This document shows positions 9,388 to 20,318 of a stretch of 64,000 bases of DNA, piece by piece. Position 1 is the first letter of the stretch, and each line of letters starts with the position of its first letter. Source of the DNA: Methylobacterium sp. NEAU K (lineage in GTDB: Bacteria; Pseudomonadota; Alphaproteobacteria; Rhizobiales; Beijerinckiaceae); assembly GCF_030700285.1 (NCBI RefSeq), contig NZ_JAUYZJ010000025.1, positions 1 to 64,000 on the forward strand. Direction: 5' to 3'. Position numbers and translations under genes: made by a program. Under the pieces are notes generated by a model. That model worked only from the letters and a program-made list of their open reading frames with translations. It was not told where the DNA came from and did not search any database.

Positions 9388-9425
9388 GCATCGTCCCGAA
9401 CGGCTGCCGCCGTTCGGGACGATGC
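9388..9425 (-). terminator. Hairpin terminator after trmFO
   Basis: A perfect 17-bp inverted repeat (arms 9388-9404 and 9409-9425, loop TGCC) begins two bases past the trmFO stop codon. It has no T tract, as is common for terminators in very GC-rich genomes. Position and stability support termination of minus-strand transcription. Confidence 0.7.
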
Positions 9426-9426
9426 G

Positions 9427-10866
9427 CTATTCCGCCGCCGCAGGGCTCCAGGCCGCCGGCGCCTGCGGGCCCTGTACCCCCGCCATCCAGGCGGCGAGGT
9501 CGGTCCGGGCCCGGTCGGTCAGGGCCCGCTTCTTCAGCACGGCCTTTTCGGGCCCGCGCAGGCGGCGCCCGGTCTCGTTGCGGGGCGCCCGCTCGAGGGG
9601 CGGGAACAGGCCGAAATTGACGTTCATCGGCTGGAACGAGCGCGGGGCGTTGGCCTCGCCGTCGGCCACGACGTGCCCGCCGGTGATGTGGGCGATGAGC
9701 GCGCCGAGCGCCGTGGTCTGGGGCAGGGGGGCCAACGGATTGCCCGCGGCCTCGGCCACCGCGAAGCGGCCGGCCATCAGCCCGACCGCTGCGCTCTCGA
9801 CATAGCCCTCGCAGCCGGTGATCTGGCCGGCGAAGCGCAGGGTCGGCCTGGCCTTGAGGCGAAGGGTGGCGTCGAGCAGCCGCGGGCTGTCGAGATAGGT
9901 GTTGCGGTGCAGGCCGCCCAGGCGCGCGAACTCGGCCTTCTCCAGCCCCGGGATGGTGCGGAAGATCCGGACCTGCTCGGCATAGGTCAGCTTCGTCTGG
10001 AAGCCGACCATGTTGTAGAGGGTACCCAGCGCGTTGTCCTGGCGCAGCTGCACGATCGCGCAGGGCTTCACCAGGGGATCGCGCGGGTTCGTGAGCCCCA
10101 CGGGCTTCATCGGGCCGTGCCGCAGGGTCTCGGGGCCGCGCTCGGCCATCACCTCGATCGGCAGGCAGCCGTCGAAATACGGCGTGCCCTCCCACTGCTT
10201 GAACCCAATCTTTTCGCCCTTCACGAGGGCGGTCACGAAGGCGTCGTACTGCGCCCGGTCCATCGGGCAGTTGAGGTAGTCGGCCCCCGTGCCGCCGGGG
10301 CCGGGCTTGTCGTAGCGGGACTGGAACCACGCCACGTCCATGTCGATGGAGTCGCGGTGGACGATCGGCGCGATGGCGTCGAAGAAGGCGAGCGAGTCGG
10401 CGCCGGTGAGCGACCGGATTCCCTCGGCCAAAGCCGGGGCGGTGAGCGGGCCGGTGGCGACGATGCAGGAGCCCCATTCCTCCGGCGGCAGCCCCTCGAC
10501 CTCGCCGCGCACGACCGCAACGTTGGGATGCTGTTCGAGCGCCCGGGTCACAGCGGCGGAAAAACCCTCGCGGTCCACCGCCAGGGCGCCGCCCGCCGGC
10601 ACCTGGTTCGCGTCGGCCGCCCGCATGATCAGCGAGCCCAGGCTGCGCATCTCCTGGTGGAGTAGGCCGACGGCATTGCTCTCCGGGTCGTCCGACCGGA
10701 ACGAGTTCGAGCAGACGAGCTCGGCCAGGCCGTCCGTCTGGTGGGCCTCGGTGCCGCGCACGGGGCGCATCTCGTGGATCACGGCGCGATGGCCGGCCTC
10801 GGCCACCTGCCAGGCCGCCTCGGATCCCGCGAGGCCGCCGCCGACGATGTGAAGGGTCTGTGTCAT
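9427..10866 (-). CDS. trmFO: Methylenetetrahydrofolate--tRNA-(uracil-5-)-methyltransferase TrmFO
   Basis: An FAD- and folate-dependent enzyme that makes m5U54 in the T-loop of tRNA using 5,10-methylene-THF as carbon donor. The 479-residue length fits the family. It has an N-terminal FAD-binding IVGGGLAGSEAAWQVAEAG, the family block HEMRPVRGTEAHQTD then LAELVCSNSFRSDDPESNAVG, the catalytic-region cysteine in YFDGCLPIEVMAERGPETLR, and GQITGCEGYVESAA near the C-terminal FAD contact. Spacing from the neighbouring DUF1127 gene and a hairpin between them suggest its own transcript. TrmFO replaces the SAM-dependent TrmA in many Gram-positives and alphaproteobacteria, which fits this organism. Confidence 0.97.
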   Translation of the reverse strand: MTQTLHIVGGGLAGSEAAWQVAEAGHRAVIHEMRPVRGTEAHQTDGLAELVCSNSFRSDDPESNAVGLLHQEMRSLGSLIMRAADANQVPAGGALAVDREGFSAAVTRALEQHPNVAVVRGEVEGLPPEEWGSCIVATGPLTAPALAEGIRSLTGADSLAFFDAIAPIVHRDSIDMDVAWFQSRYDKPGPGGTGADYLNCPMDRAQYDAFVTALVKGEKIGFKQWEGTPYFDGCLPIEVMAERGPETLRHGPMKPVGLTNPRDPLVKPCAIVQLRQDNALGTLYNMVGFQTKLTYAEQVRIFRTIPGLEKAEFARLGGLHRNTYLDSPRLLDATLRLKARPTLRFAGQITGCEGYVESAAVGLMAGRFAVAEAAGNPLAPLPQTTALGALIAHITGGHVVADGEANAPRSFQPMNVNFGLFPPLERAPRNETGRRLRGPEKAVLKKRALTDRARTDLAAWMAGVQGPQAPAAWSPAAAE

Positions 10867-10880
10867 GCCCGAAAATAGCG

Positions 10881-10916
10881 AAGGACCGTCGCCCGGATCA
10901 ACGGGCGGCGGTCCTT
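10881..10916 (-). terminator. Hairpin terminator after DUF1127 gene
   Basis: A 15-bp near-perfect inverted repeat (arms 10881-10895 and 10902-10916, one G-T pair, loop GATCAA). It lies just downstream of the DUF1127 stop on the minus strand and upstream of the trmFO start. The minus-strand sequence after it is moderately T-rich (CTATTTTC). Confidence 0.65.
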
Positions 10917-10941
10917 GGATCGGCTCTTGCGGTCGCGGAGA

Positions 10942-11088
10942 TCAGGCGCGGGCGATGCCGTGGATCTCGCTGCGGTTGATGCCGAGATCGGCAAGATCGC
11001 GATCCGAGAGGCGGGAGAGCTGCGAGACGGTGTCGCGGTACCGGAGATAGGCGCGGACGCGGCTCAGGACGCTACGGGCGGCGGACAT
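10942..11088 (-). CDS. DUF1127 small basic protein, 48 aa
   Basis: A short alphaproteobacterial DUF1127 protein. It opens MSAARSVLSRVRAYLRYRD and ends with the family hallmark LSDRDLADLGINRSEIHGIA, preceded by a YRDTVSQLSRL helix. A longer frame reaches 11163, but its first 25 residues are Arg/Gln-rich and family members start at the MSAARS-like position, so the ATG at 11088 (AAGG about 9 nt upstream) is preferred. Family members of this size (YjiS-like) are RNA-binding or regulatory proteins linked to phosphate/carbon metabolism and RNA turnover in Agrobacterium and Rhodobacter. The role here is not known. Confidence 0.88.
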   Translation of the reverse strand: MSAARSVLSRVRAYLRYRDTVSQLSRLSDRDLADLGINRSEIHGIARA

Positions 11089-11301
11089 GGTGGACCTTGA
11101 CCTCTGTTCAGGCAGATGATGGCGCCCTCTTGCGCATCGCTGCCTCTTGTTGGTGCAACGCACATATAAACCCGCCGCAGCGCAGCAGGAGAGGCAAGGT
11201 CAAGCATCTGATCTGCATGGGCCGCATGGCCGGCTTAAGAATCCGGCAACCTTGCGGTCTGGTCATTCTTTGGGCGCATGCGGAACCTGCAACCTGGACG
11301 C

Positions 11302-11339
11302 GCGAAGGGCGCCCCGCCGGCCGGCAGGGCGCCCTTCGC
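11302..11339 (-). terminator. Hairpin terminator after GCG_CRPN gene
   Basis: A perfect 13-bp inverted repeat (arms 11302-11314 and 11327-11339) beginning 24 bp past the stop of the small secreted protein gene on the minus strand. No T tract. It probably ends that transcript. Confidence 0.65.
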
Positions 11340-11362
11340 ATCGCGGATCGGAACTCGCTCGA

Positions 11363-11623
11363 TCAGTAGAACGGGCGCGGGCCGTAGAAGCCGTAGGGCC
11401 GGTAATAAGGCCGCGGCCGGACATAGCCGCCGAAATAGGCCGGCCGGCGCCAGTAGGGGCGGGGGCCCCAGCCCCAGTTCGGGCGGCAGATGCCCCAGGG
11501 ATTGGGGTGGAAGCCTGGACCGCAGCCGCCCGCCGCCTGGGCGGAGCCCGCAAGCCCGAGGCCGCCGGCGATCGCGGCGGCCATAACGAGCGCCTTCGCG
11601 CGTGGTGCGCTCAGAATCGTCAT
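11363..11623 (-). CDS. Small secreted GCG_CRPN-type protein, 86 aa
   Basis: A short exported protein with a signal peptide (hydrophobic VMAAAIAGGLGLAGSAQA, cleavage after AQA). The conserved block GCGPGFHPNPWGICRPN follows, the signature of the GCG_CRPN prefix-to-repeats domain found in Methylobacterium and relatives. The tail is rich in Trp, Tyr, Pro, Arg and Gly (WGWGPRPYWRRPAYFGGYVR). The frame is open to 11779, but the ATG at 11623 has GGAGAT upstream and gives the proper signal peptide. Two cysteines may form a disulfide. Function is unknown; such proteins are thought to be surface or periplasmic. Confidence 0.85.
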   Translation of the reverse strand: MTILSAPRAKALVMAAAIAGGLGLAGSAQAAGGCGPGFHPNPWGICRPNWGWGPRPYWRRPAYFGGYVRPRPYYRPYGFYGPRPFY

Positions 11624-11790
11624 GAGAGATCTCCTCAACGCGTCCGGCGGATCGGCAGCCGGTCGAAGGAGACTCGGCCACGCCGCCTGAACCGACGCTG
11701 AGCCTGCGGTTGTATCCGGTGCAGGCTTGCGGCGGCGGTCGGGCAACGCATCGCCCGCGGCGACGGTTTCTTGCGGCACCGCACCGCACC

Positions 11791-11819
11791 CGACGATCCG
11801 CGCAGGCCGCGGATCGTCG
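11791..11819 (-). terminator. Hairpin terminator after S1C-like gene
   Basis: A perfect 12-bp inverted repeat (arms 11791-11802 and 11808-11819, loop CAGGC) just past the stop of the minus-strand S1C/PDZ gene at 11837. No T tract. Confidence 0.6.
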
Positions 11820-11836
11820 GTCGTCCGGCCCGCCCG

Positions 11837-12811
11837 TCAGTGCAGGGAGGGCGTGCGCAGGAACCGCTCCCGCTCCCCCGAGACGAGGGCGAGCTTCACG
11901 CTGCGCCCCTCGCGGCGCACGGTAAGCGGGACCCGCACGCCGGCCTCGCCCAGCGCCCAGATGCTGCGGAACAGGGCGGCGAGGTCCGGGACCGGCTCGC
12001 CCGCCACCGCCTCGATCACGTCGCCGCTCTGCAGGCCACCGGTCTCGGCGGGCCCGCCATCGGCGAGACCCATCACCACGATGCCCTCCTCGCTCTCGGT
12101 TGCGTAGAGGCCGAGCCAGGGCCGCGGCGGCCGGTTCGCGCGCCCGCGGGTCGCCAGATCGTCGAGGATCGGCGGCAGCAGGTCGATCGGCACCACCATG
12201 TTGATCGGGCGCGCGCCACTGGCCCCCCCCTGCTGCAATTGCAGCGAGCCGATGCCGAGCAGCTCGCCCTGGGCGCCGATCAGCGCGGTGCCGCCCCAGT
12301 GCGGGTGCGCCGGGGCGGTGAACAGGGCCTCGTCGAGGACGTACTCCCAGTAGCCCGCGAATTCCTGCCGGGCGACGACCTCGACGGCGACGCAGCGCTG
12401 CCGTCCGCCCGCTCCCGCCAGCACCGCCCGGTCGCCCGTCTTCAGCCCGGCGGAGCGGCCGAGCGGCAGGGCCGGCACGCCGAGTTCGCCCAGCGCCTGG
12501 ACCAGGCCGAAGCCGGTGGCGGCATCGAAGCCGAGCACGTGGCCGGGCACCGAGCGGCCCTCCCGGGTGGTCAGCCACACGCTCTCGGCCTCCGTGACGA
12601 GGTAGCCGACCGTGAGCACCAGACCGTCCTCCCGGATCACCACGCCGTTGCCGGCGCGCTCGGTCCCCAGCGTCTCGGCTGTGAAGGCACCCTCCGGCAC
12701 CCGCGCCGACAGGGCGAGCACCGCCGAGAGCGCCCGATCGAGGTCGTAGCCGTAATCCGCAGGCCTGGGCTGGGCCTGCGCGGGGATCTTCCACTCGCCC
12801 TGCGTCGCCAT
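11837..12811 (-). CDS. S1C (HtrA-like) trypsin-fold + PDZ protein lacking the catalytic triad
   Basis: 324 residues from the ATG at 12811 (AAGGAAC upstream; the frame runs on to 12982 but that part is Arg-rich and atypical). A chymotrypsin-like fold spans about residues 25-215 and a PDZ domain about 225-310 (GLADGGPAETGGLQSGDVIEAVAGEPV). The triad is gone. Where HtrA has TNAHVV this has LTVGYLVTEAE. The aspartate region reads FDAATGFGLVQA, not TDLA. The nucleophile region reads HWGGTALIGAQGELLG, not GNSGGP. There is no signal peptide. It is probably a non-proteolytic scaffold or a peptide-binding regulator, cytoplasmic as it stands. Confidence 0.8.
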   Translation of the reverse strand: MATQGEWKIPAQAQPRPADYGYDLDRALSAVLALSARVPEGAFTAETLGTERAGNGVVIREDGLVLTVGYLVTEAESVWLTTREGRSVPGHVLGFDAATGFGLVQALGELGVPALPLGRSAGLKTGDRAVLAGAGGRQRCVAVEVVARQEFAGYWEYVLDEALFTAPAHPHWGGTALIGAQGELLGIGSLQLQQGGASGARPINMVVPIDLLPPILDDLATRGRANRPPRPWLGLYATESEEGIVVMGLADGGPAETGGLQSGDVIEAVAGEPVPDLAALFRSIWALGEAGVRVPLTVRREGRSVKLALVSGERERFLRTPSLH

Positions 12812-13127
12812 GAGGTTCCTTCGGGTCGTCCGCCCTGCGCCGGCCGGCGCCGGACGCGCGAAATCGAGACAAGATAGGATGTCCGTGCGGTTCGTGCCAC
12901 GCGCGACGGGGCGCCACGCGCGAATCGCAGTCCGGCGGCGCGCCGGCACATCCTGCGCGGCGCCCCGAGTAGCCTTCACCACGAGGTTCTGCGATCCTGC
13001 GTTGAGAACCTGCTGACGATCAAAACCACGCGTGGACGAAGTGTTGGCCTACCACCGCAAGTCGGCTTAGAGCTATGCGCGCAGGCGCGACCGGCGGGAA
13101 ACGGCGCGTGGGAAGCGGGGACGGATC
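12812..13127. other. Divergent intergenic region
   Basis: About 316 bp between the minus-strand S1C-like gene and the plus-strand sigma factor gene. It should hold both promoters; ECF operons are often self-regulated, but no pair of boxes stands out by eye. No gene is seen. Confidence 0.4.
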
Positions 13128-13745
13128 TTGGGGGGACCGACCTTTGCCGCAGGCTCGTCCGGCACCGCGGCGCCGCCGGATGCGCGCGGCTCCGACGATG
13201 CGCGGCTGCGTCGGCTGCTGGCCGAGATCGGGCGCGGCGAGGCGGGCGCGCTCGCCGAACTCTACGACCTGACGAGCCCGAAACTCTTCGGCGTGATCCT
13301 GCGTATCCAGCGTGACCGATCGCTCGCCGAGGACGTCCTTCAGGACGCCTATCTGCGGATCTGGCAGGCGGCCGGGAGCTACGATCCCGAGGCCGGGCGC
13401 CCGCTGGCGTGGCTGTGCACGATCGCCCGGAACCGGGCGATCGACGGCCTGCGCCGGAAGGGCACGGTCGAGGTTCAGGGACCGGTGCGGGACGACGGCG
13501 AGGATTGGGTGACGCGGCTTATGGACCCGCACGACGACGCGGCGGCGTTCCTGGACCGGGAGGCGCTGGGCGCCTGCCTGGGCCGGCTGGAGCCGGCGCA
13601 CCGGGACTGCGTGGTGCTGGCCTATTGCGAGGGCCGCTCCCGGGACGAGCTGGCCCAACGCTTCGACCGGCCGGTCAACACGATCAAGACCTGGCTGCAC
13701 CGGGCGCTGACCTCCCTGAAGACCTGCCTGGAGGCCGTGTCGTGA
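13128..13745 (+). CDS. ECF RNA polymerase sigma factor (SigK-like)
   Basis: A 205-residue extracytoplasmic-function sigma factor. Region 2 is LYDLTSPKLFGVILRIQRD through EDVLQDAYLRIWQAAGSYDP to IARNRAIDGLRRK (residues about 45-110). Region 4 is LEPAHRDCVVLAYCEGRSRDEL with the DNA-recognition helix VNTIKTWLHRAL (about 150-195). The listed start is a TTG and is uncertain; no good ribosome-binding site is seen for any start. The stop overlaps the GTG of the next gene, an anti-sigma factor of the RskA type. This is the standard arrangement for a sigma factor held at the membrane by its partner. Confidence 0.9.
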   Translation: MGGPTFAAGSSGTAAPPDARGSDDARLRRLLAEIGRGEAGALAELYDLTSPKLFGVILRIQRDRSLAEDVLQDAYLRIWQAAGSYDPEAGRPLAWLCTIARNRAIDGLRRKGTVEVQGPVRDDGEDWVTRLMDPHDDAAAFLDREALGACLGRLEPAHRDCVVLAYCEGRSRDELAQRFDRPVNTIKTWLHRALTSLKTCLEAVS

Positions 13746-14449
13746 GCGCGGGCAGCGGCGGGTCCGGCTCGGAGGCCGCCCCGGATCCGGACCTGCACGC
13801 GGCCGAGTACGTGCTCGGCACCCTCGGCGCGCGGGAGCGGGCCGAGATGGCGCGCGCGATCGCCGCCGATCCCGGCGCGGCCGGCCGGGTGCGTGCGTGG
13901 GAGCGGCGGCTCGCGCCGCTGCTCGACGCGGTCCCGCCCGTGGCGCCGCCGGCGCGGGTGCGCGCGGCGCTGCTGCGGTCGCTGCCGGGGGGCCCCGTCG
14001 GATCGCCCGACCAGCTCGCGCTCCTGCGCCGGCAGGTGCGGCGCTGGCGGATCGCCGCCGCGGGGGCCGGGCTGCTGGCGGCCGGACTCGCGCTGTTCGT
14101 GGCGGTCGGGTCGCGCCCGGAACCGGAGGGCGGCCGCTACCTCGCGGTGGTCCAGGGCGGCGGGGCCCTCCCGGCGCTGATCGTCCGGGTCGACACGCGC
14201 ACCGGCATCGCGCAGGTCAGGCCGGTCGGCGCCGACGCGCCCGCGGGCCGGAGCCTGGAGCTCTGGTATGTCGGCGCAGAGGGGCCGAAGCCCCTCGGCC
14301 TCGTGGGGGGCACCCCGAGCCGGGTGACGCTGCCGCCGGGCGCCGCACAGGACGGGGTGATCGCGGTCTCGGTGGAGCCGCCGGGCGGCTCGCCGAGCGG
14401 CCGGCCCACGGGGCCGGTGGTCTATACCGGCAGGCTGATCGCCGAGTAG
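13742..14449 (+). CDS. RskA-type membrane anti-sigma factor
   Basis: A 235-residue partner of the upstream sigma factor, translationally coupled through GTGA. The cytoplasmic N-terminus has the anti-sigma pattern DLHAAEYVLGTLGARERAEM followed by a helix-rich stretch. One transmembrane segment lies near residues 100-122 (IAAAGAGLLAAGLALFVAVG). The periplasmic part carries the RskA C-terminal signature PAGRSLELWYVGAEGPKPLG and the closing VSVEPPGG. Such proteins sequester the sigma factor until a signal, often regulated proteolysis, releases it. The likely outputs include the operon itself and possibly the convergent fasciclin gene. Confidence 0.88.
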   Translation: MSAGSGGSGSEAAPDPDLHAAEYVLGTLGARERAEMARAIAADPGAAGRVRAWERRLAPLLDAVPPVAPPARVRAALLRSLPGGPVGSPDQLALLRRQVRRWRIAAAGAGLLAAGLALFVAVGSRPEPEGGRYLAVVQGGGALPALIVRVDTRTGIAQVRPVGADAPAGRSLELWYVGAEGPKPLGLVGGTPSRVTLPPGAAQDGVIAVSVEPPGGSPSGRPTGPVVYTGRLIAE

Positions 14450-14562
14450 GGCCGCCCGGGCTTTCCCGGCGGCGCCCCGTGAGGCGGTCCCGTTGCGGGG
14501 CTCCCGGCGCCGCATCGGAGGCCGGCGGACGCTTTGCCCGCCCAATCGCGCGCGAGCGGAAT

Positions 14563-14590
14563 GCCCGCGGCACCGGGAGGCGCCGCGGGC
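14563..14590. terminator. Bidirectional hairpin terminator
   Basis: A 9-bp GC-only inverted repeat (arms 14563-14571 and 14582-14590) in the short space between the convergent anti-sigma and fasciclin genes. It suits termination from both sides. Confidence 0.55.
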
Positions 14591-14597
14591 GACCGGA

Positions 14598-15167
14598 TCA
14601 GGGCATCAGCACGGCGTTGACGACGTGGATCACGCCGTTCGACTGCATCACGTTCGGGATCGTCACCGAGGCGGTGCCGCCCTTCACGTCGGTGATGAGG
14701 ACCGTCTTGCCCTGCACCGCGACGGCGAGCGGCTCACCCTCGACGGTGGTGAGCTGGCCCTGGCCGCCGCCCTTCTTGACCAGCGCCACCAAGTCCTTGG
14801 CGGTGTAGACGCCCGGGACCACGTGGTAGGTCAGGATCTTGGTCAGCGTCGGCTTGTTCTGCGGCTGCACGAGGCTCTCGACGGTGCCCGCCGGGAGCTT
14901 GGCGAAGGCCGCGTTCGTGGGCGCGAACACCGTGAAGGGGCCGGGCCCGCTCAGGGTGTCGACGAGGCCCGCGGCCTTCACCGCCGCGACGAGGGTGGTG
15001 TGGTCCCGGGAGTTGACCGCGTTCTCCACGATCGTCTTGTTGGCGTACATCGGCGCGCCGCCGACCATCGGGTTCTTGGCGTAGGCCGCGCCGGTCGCAC
15101 CCAGGCCGAGGGCGAGGGTCAGGGCGACAGCCCGCACCGCGCGGCGGCCGTTGAATCCGTTAAGCAT
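14598..15167 (-). CDS. Secreted fasciclin (FAS1) domain protein
   Basis: 189 residues from the ATG at 15167 (GGAAGG upstream; a longer frame to 15209 is less likely). The signal peptide includes AVRAVALTLALGLGATGAAYA. One FAS1 domain spans about residues 45-185 with the H1 box TLVAAVKAAGLVDTL, PFTVFAPTNAAFAKLP, ILTYHVVPGVY and the closing H2-like NGVIHVVNAVLMP. FAS1 proteins act in adhesion or as periplasmic binding modules. In mycobacteria the FAS1 proteins MPT70/MPT83 sit beside SigK/RskA and are controlled by them; the same trio occurs here in convergent arrangement, so similar control is plausible. Confidence 0.9.
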   Translation of the reverse strand: MLNGFNGRRAVRAVALTLALGLGATGAAYAKNPMVGGAPMYANKTIVENAVNSRDHTTLVAAVKAAGLVDTLSGPGPFTVFAPTNAAFAKLPAGTVESLVQPQNKPTLTKILTYHVVPGVYTAKDLVALVKKGGGQGQLTTVEGEPLAVAVQGKTVLITDVKGGTASVTIPNVMQSNGVIHVVNAVLMP

Positions 15168-15282
15168 CTGGTTTCCTTCCGTCAGGCACCCCGTCATCCG
15201 GGATCGCATCGCCCGTTACGGACGCCCGTGCGGAAAGGTTTCGCGGACCGGATCGCGGGCGCGATCACGCCCGCGGCGCAAC

Positions 15283-15311
15283 AAAAAACCGCCCGGCCGG
15301 GGCCGGGCGGT
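15283..15311 (-). terminator. Rho-independent terminator after outer-membrane protein gene
   Basis: On the minus strand a GC-rich stem (ACCGCCCGGCC with its complement) is followed directly by a run of six T. This is a textbook intrinsic terminator about 90 bp past the stop of the outer-membrane protein gene. Confidence 0.9.
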
Positions 15312-15403
15312 GCACCGTCCTGCCGGACGGTCTGGCGGAGATCCGGGATCTCCCGCCGCCGCGCGGGGCGGCAGCGGGAGACCGGCGTCTCGATCCTCGC
15401 GGA

Positions 15404-16381
15404 TCAGTACTTGCGGACCAGAGCGGTCGGGACCGGCGAAGCGGGCGCCGGCGAGTACAGCGGCACGATGAACCGGATCCAACCGTCGGTGGAGTAGTCG
15501 CTGCGGGTCCGGCCGAAGGCGTTGGTGTACTGCGCACCGGTGACCACGTCGCGGGCGACGTAGGCCTGGACGGTGAAGATCTTGAAGTCGTAGCCGATGA
15601 GGCCGCCGAGGGCGAACCGGCCGCGATTGCCGGCCGCAGCGCTGAACTGGCTGATGTCGAAGTTGTAGGTGCCGTAGCCGACGGCGCCGATCTCGAAGTT
15701 GCCGAACTTCTTCGTCGCAGTGAGGTCGAAGTTCAGGGCATCCGACAGGCGGATCGGGCCGATCGCGGCGCCGACCTGGCCGGGGAAGCGACCGGGCGAG
15801 TCGTAGATGTTGGCGGTCAGGTTGGCGGTGAGGTTCCAGCCGTCGCCGGTGTAGCTGCCGGCGATGCCGAAGCGGTAGGTGTTGGAGGAGAGCTGCGGCA
15901 GCACCGGGGTGGCCGTCGTGCCGTTGGCGGTGATGATCGAGCCGCGATCACCGTTGAGGTCGTTCAGGTACACGCCGCCGAGCAAGCTGACGCCGAAGTT
16001 GCTGCCGAGGTCGAACGCCCAGATGCCGCCGACGAAGGTGCCGACGTTGATCGAGATGTCCTTGTTGCGCACGCCCGCCGGGTTGCGGGTGAAGGCGAAC
16101 ACGGTCGGAGGCGCGACGAGCAGCTCGACGCGGCCGCCGAACGGCACCAGCGGGGTCGACCACACCAGCACCGGGATGTTGACGGCCGTATCCGGATCGT
16201 TCCGGCCGTCGGTGCGGCGGTAGGTGAAGGTATTGATGGCGTAGATGCCCTCGGGCAGCGGAGCGCCGACCGCGAGGCCGACCTGCTCGCCCGGCACGGT
16301 CGTGGTCTGCGCCTGCGCGATGGTCGAAGTCATGCCGACCGTGAGCGCGACCGCGCCGGCCGCGAGCCAGTTCTTCATCAT
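15404..16381 (-). CDS. Outer-membrane MetA-pathway-of-phenol / transporter-like beta-barrel protein
   Basis: 325 residues from the ATG at 16381, chosen for the GGAAGGA eight bases upstream; a second ATG follows at once. The signal peptide is KNWLAAGAVALTVGMTSTIA with cleavage after AQA. The mature part alternates short hydrophobic strands ending in aromatics (LPEGIYAINTFTYRR, FGVSLLGGVYLNDLNGDRG, YRFGIAGSYTGDGWNLTANL, FGNFEIGAVGYGTYNF), the pattern of the COG4313 outer-membrane family (Phenol_MetA_deg). These are presumed channels or structural proteins of the outer membrane. No catabolic genes adjoin it, so no substrate can be named. Confidence 0.8.
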   Translation of the reverse strand: MMKNWLAAGAVALTVGMTSTIAQAQTTTVPGEQVGLAVGAPLPEGIYAINTFTYRRTDGRNDPDTAVNIPVLVWSTPLVPFGGRVELLVAPPTVFAFTRNPAGVRNKDISINVGTFVGGIWAFDLGSNFGVSLLGGVYLNDLNGDRGSIITANGTTATPVLPQLSSNTYRFGIAGSYTGDGWNLTANLTANIYDSPGRFPGQVGAAIGPIRLSDALNFDLTATKKFGNFEIGAVGYGTYNFDISQFSAAAGNRGRFALGGLIGYDFKIFTVQAYVARDVVTGAQYTNAFGRTRSDYSTDGWIRFIVPLYSPAPASPVPTALVRKY

Positions 16382-16889
16382 TTTCTCATTCCTTCCCAAG
16401 GTCTCAAGGCATCCGTCCCGCATTCGGCATTACCCTGCCGGTCTGCTCGCCGATCGCGGCCGCCAGCTTTGGATCTGCCGAGCGCCCCCACGGAGCCCGC
16501 CCGTCTCAACGTCGGTGACTATTCTACAGAGACCTGCGGAAAGACAGTGGAATGCCCGCCGAAGCGCCAAAACCGGCTGAACCGTTGCGCAAAAGCCGCA
16601 TTTTTGCGGCGATGCAACACAGTGCCGGCGCGGGAATTCGGACGGGCGGCCGGCAAAATATCGTTGAACGGTCAAGCTGTTGAGGGCCGCTGCGCTGGGA
16701 GAATCCGGCAAAGCGGGGCGGGCGAACGGGCAGCCGCCCGCCGGGGGGACGCGGCCCGGATTCCGCGGCCGGACCGGCCCGCGGGGGGCCGGACCGGAAT
16801 GCGGCGGCTCGAATCACTGGTTGTGGCGCGCGGTTCAGGCCGGAACCCGGCAAAATCTGCCGCGTCCGGCCCGGCCCGCGCGCCCGCCT
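16382..16889. other. Intergenic region between uvrA and outer-membrane gene
   Basis: About 510 bp. It contains the promoter side of the outer-membrane gene and the 3' side of uvrA, both on the minus strand. A short stem with a T-rich loop is visible at 16596-16609 (CCGCA-TTTT-TGCGG). No reading frame with a ribosome-binding site was found. Confidence 0.4.
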
Positions 16890-20045
<3,156 letters not shown>

Positions 20046-20318
20046 GAGGGCGGCGGTCTTTCGAGGCGTCGACGCGGTCGGGGCGGGTTTGCGCGCGGGC
20101 CAGCCGCCGCACCGGCTCATGTCGAGCCCGAAGGGGTCGACGGCAAGATGGGGCCGGCGGGACGCAGGCCCGTCATGCGCCGTCCTTGCTAGAACGAAAT
20201 GAGTACGCCGGCAACAGGTCGCCGGATCGGCACCCCGGTCGGGCCGTCGGCCGGTGTTGCACCGCGGGAGTCGGGGCACCACGTCGCAGGGCGCCCCCGC
20301 CCCCTTCGACAGGTGCCG

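Noticed and set aside
7946..10477. Long minus-strand frame across the M20 amidohydrolase and trmFO
   Set aside because: It runs in the wrong frame through both genes and is Arg/Gly/Pro-rich without motifs.
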